This document shows, one piece after another, positions 6,265-15,337 of a stretch of 18,258 nt of DNA (its first letter is position 1; the number at the start of each line of letters is the position of its first letter). Location of the stretch: assembly GCA_019746155.1 (NCBI GenBank), contig JAIESJ010000037.1:1-18258 (forward strand). Reading direction: 5' to 3'. The notes under the pieces were generated by a model, which was given only the letters and a program-made list of their open reading frames with translations, did no database searches and was not told the origin of the DNA. Origin of the DNA: Burkholderiales bacterium (lineage in GTDB: Bacteria > Pseudomonadota > Gammaproteobacteria > Burkholderiales > SG8-41). A program made the position numbers and the translations under genes.

Positions 6265-7242
6265 TCACTCCAGCCGCACCCGCGGATCGACCAGCGTGTA
6301 GGAAATATCGGTCATGATGAGACCGATGATGTAGAGCACCGAGCCCAGGAACACCATCGCGCGCACCACCGCGAAATCCTGCGATTGAATAGCGTCTATG
6401 GTGTAGCTACCCAGCCCCGGAATGCCGAAAAATGCCTCGGTGATGAGGCTGCCCATGAAAAGCAGGGGGATCACCACCACCACGCCGGTCAGGATCGGGA
6501 TCAGCGCGTTCTGCAGCACATGCCGGAACAGCACGCGCATTTCCGACAGGCCCTTGGCGCGCGCGGTGCGCACGTAGTCCCGGTTGATCTCCTCGAGAAA
6601 TATGGTGCGGTACCAGCGCGCGTTGGAGCCGATGCCGCTCACCACGCCGATCAGCACCGGCAGCAGCAGGAACCTGAATGCATCGAGGCCGCCGTCATAG
6701 CCCGAGATCGGCACCAGATTCCACAGCTTGCCGATCAGATACTGGCCGCCGATGATGTAGAACAGCCCGGAGATCGACATCATCGCCACGCACAGCACCA
6801 CGCCCCAGAAATCGATGTAGGTGGCACGGAAAAAAGCCATCAGCAGCGCAAAGGCGATGTAGGCGACGAGCCCCAGCAGGAACACCGGCAGCGCGATCGC
6901 CAGACTCGGCCACATGCGCGTGCGGATGTCGTAGCCGATATCGCGTCCCTGGTCGGAGTGGCCGAAATCGAACATGAACAGCTTGACCGATTTCTCGAAA
7001 AAAATGGTGTCGGAAAGCTTGCCGGCACCGGATGAATTTTCATTAAATAACAATGGCTTATCATATCCTCGTTCCTGCTTCCACTTGACGATCGCCTCGG
7101 GCGTGACGCGTTTGACGCCCAGATGCACCCGCGCCATGTCGTCCGGCGTGTTGACGACGAAGAACAGCGCAAAGGTGATGACGTTGACGCCGATCAGGAT
7201 CGGAATGGCATAGAGCAGGCGCCGGAGGATGTAAGAAACCAT
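6265..7242 (-). CDS. Peptide ABC transporter permease, YejB/DppB-like
   Basis: Inner-membrane permease of 325 aa, partner of the YejE-like subunit. The start at 7242 gives MVSYILRRLLYAIPILIGV, the canonical first membrane segment of DppB/OppB permeases. AGGAT sits just upstream, and the gene begins 20 bp after the SBP stop. The open frame extends further 5' into the SBP gene but without family similarity. Family features are the FDFGHSDQGR segment before segment 2, the coupling loop around RDYVRTARAKGLSEMRVLFRH, and the C-terminal DISYTLVDPRVRLE, nearly the same as the E. coli YejB C-terminus. It is somewhat shorter than E. coli YejB (364 aa). Confidence 0.9.
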   Translation of the reverse strand: MVSYILRRLLYAIPILIGVNVITFALFFVVNTPDDMARVHLGVKRVTPEAIVKWKQERGYDKPLLFNENSSGAGKLSDTIFFEKSVKLFMFDFGHSDQGRDIGYDIRTRMWPSLAIALPVFLLGLVAYIAFALLMAFFRATYIDFWGVVLCVAMMSISGLFYIIGGQYLIGKLWNLVPISGYDGGLDAFRFLLLPVLIGVVSGIGSNARWYRTIFLEEINRDYVRTARAKGLSEMRVLFRHVLQNALIPILTGVVVVIPLLFMGSLITEAFFGIPGLGSYTIDAIQSQDFAVVRAMVFLGSVLYIIGLIMTDISYTLVDPRVRLE

Positions 7243-7262
7243 ATTATCCTGTCCATTCGGTC

Positions 7263-9443
7263 TTAACGCGCCGTCTCGCCCGGCGCACGCGTTGCGGTCC
7301 GGCGCTCGCGGCGGCGGAACACCACGATCGCGGGAACCATGCTCGCCGCCAGCGCGAGCAGGATGAGCGCCGCCGGCCACACTACCGGCTGGTTCCATTC
7401 GCGCCGCATTTTCTCGCGCAGCGCCGGGTCGATGCGCTGGTACTTGAGCCCGTTTTGGGCCATCTGGTTGGGCTTGCGGTTGTAGACCCAGGCGTGGTGC
7501 AAGGTGTAATCCTTGGGAAAGAAGCTCCACACCCACGGCGCGTCATGGCGCGCAATCTCGACCATGCGGTCGATGATCGCCTGCCGCTCCGGACTGTTGT
7601 ACATGTGCTTCATCTGCTCGAACAGGCGGTCGAACTCCGGATTGGCATAATTCGAGGCATTCTCGCCAGCAGTCCGGACCTTGCTTTGCGCGCCGTGCAG
7701 CAGGAACAGGAAATTCTCCGGATCGGGATAGTCGGCGTTCCAGCCCAGGAAATAAAGCTGCACATTGCCCTTGCGCAGCTTGTCCTGGAAGCGGTTGTAA
7801 TCGGTGGCGCGCACCGCGAGCTGCACGCCGAGTCTTTCGAATTGCTTGGTATACCAGTCCAGCCTGGATTTGCTGCCCACGCCGGTTGCAGTCGTATCGA
7901 GGTTGATGAGCAGCGGCTGACCGGTCCCGGCGTCGCGGCCGTCGGGATAGCCGGCCTCGGCCAGCAGTTGCCTGGCGTATTCGATGGATTTCCGGCGCGG
8001 TGCGCCGTCGACCCAATCGTAAACATAGGGATTGATGCCTTCCCTGCCTTCGCGATAGCCGAAAATGCCGGGCGGAACGGGCCCCTGGGCGGGAATGCCA
8101 CGGCCGTTCTGAAAAATGGAAATGAACTCTTCCTGGTCGACCGCAATCGAGATCGCCTGCCTCAGTTTTCTGGCGCGCTCGTCATAGCCGCCTACCACCG
8201 GATCGAGCATGTTGAAGCCGAGATAAAAAACGCTGGTGGCAACCGCAGTCTGCAGCTTGATGCCGCGTTCCCGCATCCCGTCCGAAAGCGCAATGTCCCC
8301 CTGGACGGTGAACTGCACCGCCTGGTCGAAGGTATCCGAGGCGATTCCCGAAGCGTCATAGTAGCCCTGCAGAAACTTGTTCCAGTAGGGAATCTGCTCC
8401 TTTTCCAGGCTGAACACCACCTTGTCGATGAAAGGCAGCGATTTGCCGGCGTCGGCCAGCAGCCCCGCCTCGGCATCGCCCGGCGCGCCCTCGTCCGGAT
8501 AGACTTCGCCTTTGAAATTGGGATTGCGCTCGAGCACCATCCGGCGGTTGGGATCGTTGACCGTCAGCATGTAAGGCCCGGTGCCGATCGGGAACCAGTC
8601 GAGCGTGATGTTTTTCTGTGCCATGCCGGGTTGCGCGTAGAAGCGCTCGGCCTCGGGTGGCACCGGGGAAAAGAACGGCATCGCCAGCCAGTAGACGAAC
8701 TGCGGGTATTTGCCGCGCACCCGGATGCGATAGGTATAGCGGTCGAGCACTTGCGCGCCCTCCAGTTCGAAGCGTGTAAGATCGAGGAATCCGTCCGCGG
8801 GCAGCCCTTTCTCCGCCGTGCCGAGGGCGTCGGCAAGTTCCTTCAGGCCCACGATGTATCCGCTCATCAGTCCGAGAATGGGCGAATGCAGCCGCGGATG
8901 AGCAAGCCGCTTGATCTGGTGCACGTAATCGGCGGCGGTGAGTTCACGCGTGCCCTGCTTCTTGAAATCGCCCAATGCATGAATGCCGTCGAGATCACCG
9001 GGCTTGAGATTGTGATAGAGCAGATTTCCCTGCTCATCGGCAGCGAATGCGGGATGAGGTTGGTACAGGATGCCGGGCCTGATGCGAATCACGTAGTCGC
9101 TGTAGGCGACGCTTTTCGCATCGGCATCGTCGGGCAGCCGGCGCCCCTTGCTGTCGAAAAAGGCGGCGCGCGGCACTTCCGTCGCGCCGAACGGCACCAA
9201 TTCGTACGGGCGCCTGAAATAGTGGTACTGCAGCGGCGGCTGATAAATCTGCGCGAGAAACACGTATTCGTTCTCGCTGTAGGACTGCACCGGGTCAAGA
9301 TGCTTGGGACGCTCGGCAAACGATGAGTAGAAGATGTTGGCGCCGTCCTGGGAGGCGGGATAGGGATTGTTCCACGGCGAGCCGTCGCACCCGGCCAGTA
9401 GCGCAGCCCCCAGCAGTACCGCGCGGTGCAGTAATGAAACCAT
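7263..9443 (-). CDS. Extracellular solute-binding lipoprotein, family 5 (YejA/OppA-like)
   Basis: Periplasmic peptide-binding component and first gene of the operon (726 aa). The N-terminus is a lipoprotein signal with lipobox LLAGC (Cys19). The body is a family-5 binding protein: an early segment with FAERPKHLDPVQSYSENEY, a central YLGFNMLDPVVGG region, and FLGWNADYPDPENFLFLLHG, typical of the second lobe. Near the C-terminus a clear membrane helix (about 689-709) is followed by a basic tail FRRRERR, so the protein may be tethered at both ends, which is unusual for an SBP. It is longer than E. coli YejA (about 600 aa). The YejABEF and NppABCD relatives import microcin C or peptidyl-nucleoside antibiotics; the substrate here cannot be read from sequence. 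The start lacks an obvious Shine-Dalgarno. Confidence 0.88.
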   Translation of the reverse strand: MVSLLHRAVLLGAALLAGCDGSPWNNPYPASQDGANIFYSSFAERPKHLDPVQSYSENEYVFLAQIYQPPLQYHYFRRPYELVPFGATEVPRAAFFDSKGRRLPDDADAKSVAYSDYVIRIRPGILYQPHPAFAADEQGNLLYHNLKPGDLDGIHALGDFKKQGTRELTAADYVHQIKRLAHPRLHSPILGLMSGYIVGLKELADALGTAEKGLPADGFLDLTRFELEGAQVLDRYTYRIRVRGKYPQFVYWLAMPFFSPVPPEAERFYAQPGMAQKNITLDWFPIGTGPYMLTVNDPNRRMVLERNPNFKGEVYPDEGAPGDAEAGLLADAGKSLPFIDKVVFSLEKEQIPYWNKFLQGYYDASGIASDTFDQAVQFTVQGDIALSDGMRERGIKLQTAVATSVFYLGFNMLDPVVGGYDERARKLRQAISIAVDQEEFISIFQNGRGIPAQGPVPPGIFGYREGREGINPYVYDWVDGAPRRKSIEYARQLLAEAGYPDGRDAGTGQPLLINLDTTATGVGSKSRLDWYTKQFERLGVQLAVRATDYNRFQDKLRKGNVQLYFLGWNADYPDPENFLFLLHGAQSKVRTAGENASNYANPEFDRLFEQMKHMYNSPERQAIIDRMVEIARHDAPWVWSFFPKDYTLHHAWVYNRKPNQMAQNGLKYQRIDPALREKMRREWNQPVVWPAALILLALAASMVPAIVVFRRRERRTATRAPGETAR

Positions 9444-9504
9444 CGAGCGCGAAGTTTAGCTTAAACTGCCCGCCCTGAAAATGCAGCCTGACAACGGCTT
9501 ACGT

Positions 9505-9510
9505 TATAAT
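9505..9510 (+). promoter_or_regulatory. Consensus -10 box, probable fabI promoter
   Basis: A perfect TATAAT lies 54 bp before the fabI start in the 121-bp divergent spacer. No good -35 is present at 16-18 bp. The best match, CTGACA (9488-9493), is only 11 bp away, so the -35 or an activator site remains uncertain. Confidence 0.42.
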
Positions 9511-9564
9511 TCGGCGTATGTTTCCCGTACGTCCGTGCCGCAGCAATAACAACAAGGAGCCATA

Positions 9565-10350
9565 ATGGGCTTTCTGCAAGACAGGAAATTCCTGATCACC
9601 GGCCTACTCTCCAACCGCTCGATCGCCTACGGCATCGCCAAGGCCATGCACCGCGAGGGCGCCACGCTTGCTTTCACTTATCAGGGCGAAGGTGTTCGCG
9701 AACGGGTCGTGTCGCTGGTCAAGGAATTCCCGGGCTCGCCGGTGCTGCCCTGTGACGTGGCGAGCGACGCCGAAATCACCCTCTTGTTCGACCGACTCAA
9801 GACGCATTGGGACGGTCTGGACGGCTTGGTGCACTCGATCGCGTTTGCGCCGCGCGAAGCGCTTGCCGGCGAGTTTCTTGACGGCCTGGACCGCGAAGCC
9901 TTTCGCATTGCGCATGACATAAGTTCCTACAGCTTCGCCGCGCTGGCCAAGGCCGCGCTGCCGATGATGGCGGGCCGCCGGTCGGCGCTCCTGACGTTGA
10001 GCTATCTCGGCGCGGTGCGCTCGATCCCCCGTTACAACGTGATGGGGCTCGCCAAGGCGAGCCTCGAAGCCAACGTGCGCTATCTCGCGCATAACCTGGG
10101 CCCGAAGGGCATTCGCGTCAATGCCATCTCGGCGGGGCCGATCAAGACGCTTGCCGCAGCAGGCATCAGCGGCTTCAACAAGATTTTCAAATTCGTCGAG
10201 GACCATGCGCCATTGCGGCGCAACGTGACGATCGAGGAGGTCGGCAACGTCGCAGCGTTCCTGATGAGCGACCTCGCTTCGGGCATCACCGGCGAAATCA
10301 CCTACGTCGATTGCGGATTCAATACCACGGTGGGGGGAATGGGCAACTAG
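9565..10350 (+). CDS. fabI: Enoyl-[acyl-carrier-protein] reductase (NADH), FabI
   Basis: Cytosolic enzyme that reduces trans-2-enoyl-ACP with NADH in the last step of each fatty-acid elongation round. It has 261 aa, close to the 262 of E. coli. The nucleotide-binding start is ITGLLSNRSIAYGIA (11-25), CDVA lies at 63-66, and the catalytic Tyr-x6-Lys pair is Tyr157 and Lys164 in RYNVMGLAKAS, with Tyr147 before it. AISAGPIKTLAAAGI (187-201) is the cofactor and flexible-loop region. Residue 93 is Ala (HSIAFAP), where E. coli has Gly93. A strong ribosome-binding site, AAGGAG (9554-9559), precedes the ATG by 5 nt. The gene diverges from the transporter operon and converges on ppiD, with a hairpin between them. 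Confidence 0.96.
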   Translation: MGFLQDRKFLITGLLSNRSIAYGIAKAMHREGATLAFTYQGEGVRERVVSLVKEFPGSPVLPCDVASDAEITLLFDRLKTHWDGLDGLVHSIAFAPREALAGEFLDGLDREAFRIAHDISSYSFAALAKAALPMMAGRRSALLTLSYLGAVRSIPRYNVMGLAKASLEANVRYLAHNLGPKGIRVNAISAGPIKTLAAAGISGFNKIFKFVEDHAPLRRNVTIEEVGNVAAFLMSDLASGITGEITYVDCGFNTTVGGMGN

Positions 10351-10360
10351 GGTCCGGCGC

Positions 10361-10378
10361 CCGGGATTCGGGATTCGG
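10361..10378 (+). repeat. Heptanucleotide array E (two units and a partial)
   Basis: GGGATTC twice, then GG, starting about ten bases after the fabI stop. It is the shortest of the 7-bp-period arrays and could be chance if it stood alone. Confidence 0.4.
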
Positions 10379-10409
10379 ATGCCGGCAAACCAGCGGGTTT
10401 GCCGGCATC
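10378..10409. terminator. 13-bp perfect hairpin between convergent fabI and ppiD
   Basis: Arms GATGCCGGCAAAC (10378-10390) and GTTTGCCGGCATC (10397-10409) pair perfectly around CAGCGG. It sits 28 nt after fabI and 28 nt after ppiD and so could stop transcription from either side. No U-tract follows on either strand, so a role as intrinsic terminator is an inference from position; it may equally be a repeat unit. Confidence 0.45.
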
Positions 10410-10436
10410 CCGAGGCCCTAATCCGGACACCTGCTT

Positions 10437-12329
10437 TTACTTCTTCTCCAGCAATTCCTTGCTGATTTTGACGGTGGTCTTTCGCTTGAGGCTGTCGATA
10501 TAAGCCGCCATTTCCTCCTGACCGATTACCTGCCGCAGCTCTTCGGTCAGCGCCGTCTGCTTGTCGGCTGCCGTTTTTTCGGGCTCGACAACGCGGCTGA
10601 TTTTGAGCAACACGAATCCGCCGCCAGGGTTATCCGCTCCCGCGTATGCGGGCAGCCTGCCTGCGTCAGCCTTGAAGGCCTGCCTCAAGACCGGTTCGCT
10701 CATGCCTTTGGCCTCGTTACGGCTCACCAGTTGCGGCGCGCCCCACGTCACCTGCACGTCCTTGCCTTGCCTCAGTTTCTCCAGCTTGTCCCTGCCGTCC
10801 TGTATCGCGAGCTGCCCGGCCTGTTGCAGGGTGAGCTTCTTGACGATCGCCGCGCTTACCTCGGCGAACGGCTGCACGGCTGCCGGCTTGTGCTCGACGA
10901 CGCGCGCCGCAACCAGCACACCCGGGGCAACCTCGACCGCTTCGGTATTGCGCTTGTTCCTGAGCACCTCTTCGGAAAATATCGCCTGCAACAGCTTGGG
11001 ATTGTTCAGCCGCGCATCATCGGCATGTTCGCGCGTGATCCAGCCGCTTTTCTGTATGGCGGTTCTTGCCAGTTCCGCCGCCGGTTTCAGGCTCTCGGAC
11101 TGCTCGAACACGATGTTGTTGAAGTTTTCCGCGATTTCCGCGAATTTCCTGCCGGCGAGCTGTTTCCTGAGCTCGGCCTCGATCTGCCCGCGCACCTCGT
11201 CCAGGCTTTTCACCTGACCGGGCTTGATCGCGGTCAGGCGAATGATGTGAAACCCGTACTGCGACTCGACCGGAGCCGAGATGTCGCCGACCTTCATCTG
11301 AAACACGGTATCATCGAACGGCTTGACCATGGAACCGCGGCTGAAGAAACCAAGGTCGCCGCCATTTGCCGCCGACCCCGGATCCTGCGAGTACTGTTTG
11401 GCCAGTTCGGCAAATTTTTCGGGATTACGCTTGAGCTGACTGTATATCTCCTCGGCCTTGGCACGCGCCTTCTGTCTGGCCTCGGCGCTGGCGCCGGCGT
11501 CAATAGTGACCAGGATGTGACTCGCCTGCCGCGTTTCCCTGATCTCGTACTGCGCGCGATGCGCTTCGTAATATTTTCTGACTTCGGCCGGGTCAACCTG
11601 GATTTGCGACGACAAGGTATCAGCCGACAGCACGACGTATTCGACACGCGCCTGCTCCGGAATCCGGAATTCGTCCTGGTGCCCGTCGTAATATTTCTTT
11701 GCGGCATCAGCTTCCAGCTTTACCTGCGCCAGAAACCTGTCGGGCGCAACGATGGACTGGCTCACTTCACGCTGCTGCCCGCTGATGCGCAGTAGCCGGT
11801 CGGCGACGGTGCGCGGGATGAACACGCTGTCGCTGTAGGCGTCGTCGGCCTGCTGCAGTATCAGGTCGTTGCGCAGCCGCGTCTCGAACATTGCCGGCGT
11901 CATGCCCTGGGACTTGAGGAACTGCTCGTAGCGCTGGAACGAAAACCTGCCCTCATCCTGGAACACCGGCAACTCCCCGATCACGCTCTGCAGCTGCTGG
12001 TCGCTGATGACCATTCCGGAACGCAGTGCCTGATTGATCAGCAGGCGCTGCCGGATCAGCCCTTCGAGCACGGCAAACCGCAACTCGGAATTATCGAGCA
12101 GGGCGGCATCGGCGCGGCCGTTCAGCATGCGCTGAATGGCGTCCTGCCGTTCGCGCAGCGCTTCGTTGAATTCCCGTTGTGAAATACGGGAATCACCGAC
12201 CGTTGCCAGTCCCTGCACGCTATCGCCAGCGCGAAAATAGGAATCGATGCCGAAAAACGCGAACGGCAGCAGAATCACCGCGAGAATGATCTGAAGCAGC
12301 CGTTTATTGTTATGGACAAAATCGAACAT
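10437..12329 (-). CDS. ppiD: PpiD-type periplasmic folding chaperone / peptidyl-prolyl isomerase
   Basis: Inner-membrane-anchored periplasmic chaperone acting on outer-membrane and secreted proteins at the Sec translocon (630 aa). A short cytoplasmic N-terminus, MFDFVHNNKR, is followed by one membrane helix (about 11-29). A SurA-like N-terminal chaperone region covers about 40-200. A parvulin domain (about 268-366) shows ASHILVTID, FAELAKQYSQDPGSAANGGDLGFF and YGFHIIRL. A long C-terminal region follows. The start agrees with the family, but the only Shine-Dalgarno-like AGGA ends one base before the ATG, too close for normal use, so translation may be weak or use another signal. It lies downstream of the tRNA pair and its terminator. 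The neighbourhood with fabI and lon is conserved. Confidence 0.93.
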   Translation of the reverse strand: MFDFVHNNKRLLQIILAVILLPFAFFGIDSYFRAGDSVQGLATVGDSRISQREFNEALRERQDAIQRMLNGRADAALLDNSELRFAVLEGLIRQRLLINQALRSGMVISDQQLQSVIGELPVFQDEGRFSFQRYEQFLKSQGMTPAMFETRLRNDLILQQADDAYSDSVFIPRTVADRLLRISGQQREVSQSIVAPDRFLAQVKLEADAAKKYYDGHQDEFRIPEQARVEYVVLSADTLSSQIQVDPAEVRKYYEAHRAQYEIRETRQASHILVTIDAGASAEARQKARAKAEEIYSQLKRNPEKFAELAKQYSQDPGSAANGGDLGFFSRGSMVKPFDDTVFQMKVGDISAPVESQYGFHIIRLTAIKPGQVKSLDEVRGQIEAELRKQLAGRKFAEIAENFNNIVFEQSESLKPAAELARTAIQKSGWITREHADDARLNNPKLLQAIFSEEVLRNKRNTEAVEVAPGVLVAARVVEHKPAAVQPFAEVSAAIVKKLTLQQAGQLAIQDGRDKLEKLRQGKDVQVTWGAPQLVSRNEAKGMSEPVLRQAFKADAGRLPAYAGADNPGGGFVLLKISRVVEPEKTAADKQTALTEELRQVIGQEEMAAYIDSLKRKTTVKISKELLEKK

Positions 12330-12370
12330 ATCCTGGAAACCGTGATTGACTATTTACCATTTACCAAAGA

Positions 12371-12406
12371 AAAAGGCGAACTTTCCGGGTTCGCCTTTTC
12401 GGAACT
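12371..12406 (-). terminator. Rho-independent terminator after the tRNA pair
   Basis: Arms AAAAGGCGAA (12371-12380) and TTCGCCTTTT (12390-12399) pair perfectly around a 9-nt loop. On the minus strand the stem runs into TTTTTCTTT, directly after tRNA-Asp, as expected for an intrinsic terminator of the tRNA transcript. The A/T symmetry means it could also work in the other direction. Confidence 0.78.
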
Positions 12407-12407
12407 A

Positions 12408-12484
12408 TGGCGGAGTGGACGGGACTCGAACCCGCGACCCCCGGCGTGACAGGCCGGTATTCTAACCAACTGAACTACCACTCC
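12408..12484 (-). tRNA. tRNA-Asp (GUC)
   Basis: 77 nt including an encoded CCA (minus strand ends at 12408). The acceptor stem GGAGTGG pairs with CCACTCC. The D arm is GTTCAGTTGGTTAGAAT. The anticodon stem-loop CCGGCCTGTCACGCCGG carries GTC, and the T arm is GCGGGTTCGAGTCCCGT. Close to the E. coli tRNA-Asp sequence. It lies 11 nt downstream of tRNA-Val and is probably cotranscribed. Confidence 0.97.
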
Positions 12485-12495
12485 ATATTCGCAAC

Positions 12496-12571
12496 TGGTG
12501 GGTGCTGACGGGGTCGAACCGCCGACATTCGCCTTGTAAGGGCGACGCTCTACCAGCTGAGCTAAGCACCC
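12496..12571 (-). tRNA. tRNA-Val (UAC)
   Basis: 76 nt with encoded CCA. The acceptor stem GGGTGCT pairs with AGCACCC. The D arm is TAGCTCAGCTGGTAGAGC. The anticodon loop CTTACAA carries TAC, and the T arm is CGGCGGTTCGACCCCGT. First of the Val-Asp pair. No promoter is recognisable directly upstream, which suggests transcription from the lon/hupB side or an undetected promoter. Confidence 0.97.
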
Positions 12572-12633
12572 GGAATGCAGTCCGGTTGCAACTCGGTTCC
12601 GACCTGCTCAGAGCCGGCCCGCATCACCTAAGC

Positions 12634-12672
12634 ATTTTGGGGTAGACGCGCAACACGCGTCTACCCCAAAAT
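12634..12672. repeat. Perfect 17-bp inverted repeat between the hupB remnant and tRNA-Val
   Basis: Arms ATTTTGGGGTAGACGCG (12634-12650) and CGCGTCTACCCCAAAAT (12656-12672) pair without mismatch around CAACA. The T-run is on the 5' side of the stem and the A-run on the 3' side on both strands, the reverse of an intrinsic terminator. It could be a processing site, a protein-binding palindrome or a repeat unit. Confidence 0.7.
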
Positions 12673-12700
12673 TGAACCCATCGAACTGCCAGGACAAGCG

Positions 12701-12741
12701 TCAGTTTACCGCATCTTTCAAGGCTTTGCCAGCGTTTAGGA
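12701..12741 (-). pseudogene. hupB: 3' remnant of hupB (DNA-binding protein HU-beta)
   Basis: The minus strand reads FLNAGKALKDAVN-stop. GKALKDAVN is identical to the last nine residues of E. coli HU-beta, and HU proteins have a Phe just before this tail. Nothing upstream resembles the other roughly 75 residues; the lon stop is only about 65 nt away. hupB normally sits between lon and these downstream genes in Pseudomonas and betaproteobacteria, so this is best read as the end of a deleted gene. The first residues of the fragment (FLNA) also fall in the arm of a palindrome (12730-12769), so the surviving hupB part may be only GKALKDAVN. Alternative: a chance or assembly-derived fragment. Confidence 0.62.
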
Positions 12742-12769
12742 ATTGGGTTCGACAAACTCCTGAACGCTG
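12730..12769. repeat. 40-bp imperfect palindrome at the hupB breakpoint
   Basis: Outer arms of 12 bp (CAGCGTTTAGGA at 12730-12741 and TCCTGAACGCTG at 12758-12769) pair with one mismatch, and the centre continues imperfectly. The inner segment GGTTCGACAAACTCCTGAAC resembles dispersed repeats with a GTTCGACAAGCTC core that I recall from many proteobacterial genomes. One arm overlaps the hupB remnant. Confidence 0.6.
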
Positions 12770-12774
12770 CGCGC

Positions 12775-12804
12775 CCGGTGAATGGGGCCAAGTCCGACAG
12801 GCTG

Positions 12805-12807
<3 letters not shown>
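12775..12807 (+). repeat. 33-bp dispersed repeat, copy 2, containing the lon stop codon
   Basis: Partner of 2218-2250. Its right end CTGCTA includes the complement of the lon TAG stop (12805-12807). Lon still ends in a normal-looking IKH, so the repeat begins exactly at the gene end rather than truncating it. Confidence 0.7.
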
Positions 12808-15213
<2,406 letters not shown>

Positions 15214-15249
15214 GACGGTTTACCTTAAAAAAACGATACGTGACGCTAA

Positions 15250-15276
15250 CATTGGGGAAACTTCCCGAAAATCAAG
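15250..15276 (-). promoter_or_regulatory. Sigma-32 (heat-shock) type promoter of lon
   Basis: On the minus strand CTTGATT (15276-15270) and CCCCAATG (15257-15250) are separated by 12 nt. This is close to the RpoH consensus CTTGAAA-N11-16-CCCCATNT. It ends 36 nt before the lon ATG, in the clpX-lon spacer. Heat-shock control of lon is well established in E. coli. The spacer length and the two deviations in the -35 leave some doubt. Confidence 0.62.
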
Positions 15277-15337
15277 CGGGATGATCGCCCCGGGCTGTTC
15301 ATAACCGCCTGCGGAAGCTGCGGCGCTGCAGGCGCGC

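Noticed and set aside
6265..7536. Long version of the YejB-like permease (423 aa)
   Set aside because: The first 98 residues are out-of-frame SBP sequence. The family N-terminus and ribosome-binding site fit the start at 7242.
7455..9326. 623-codon open frame antisense to the SBP gene
   Set aside because: Long antisense frames are common in GC-rich DNA. Composition is Arg/His/Glu-rich with no recognisable domain, while the opposite strand encodes a well-formed lipoprotein SBP.
15301..15336. GC-rich inverted repeat GCCTGC/GCAGGC after clpX
   Set aside because: Short stem, long loop and no T-run; too weak to call a terminator.
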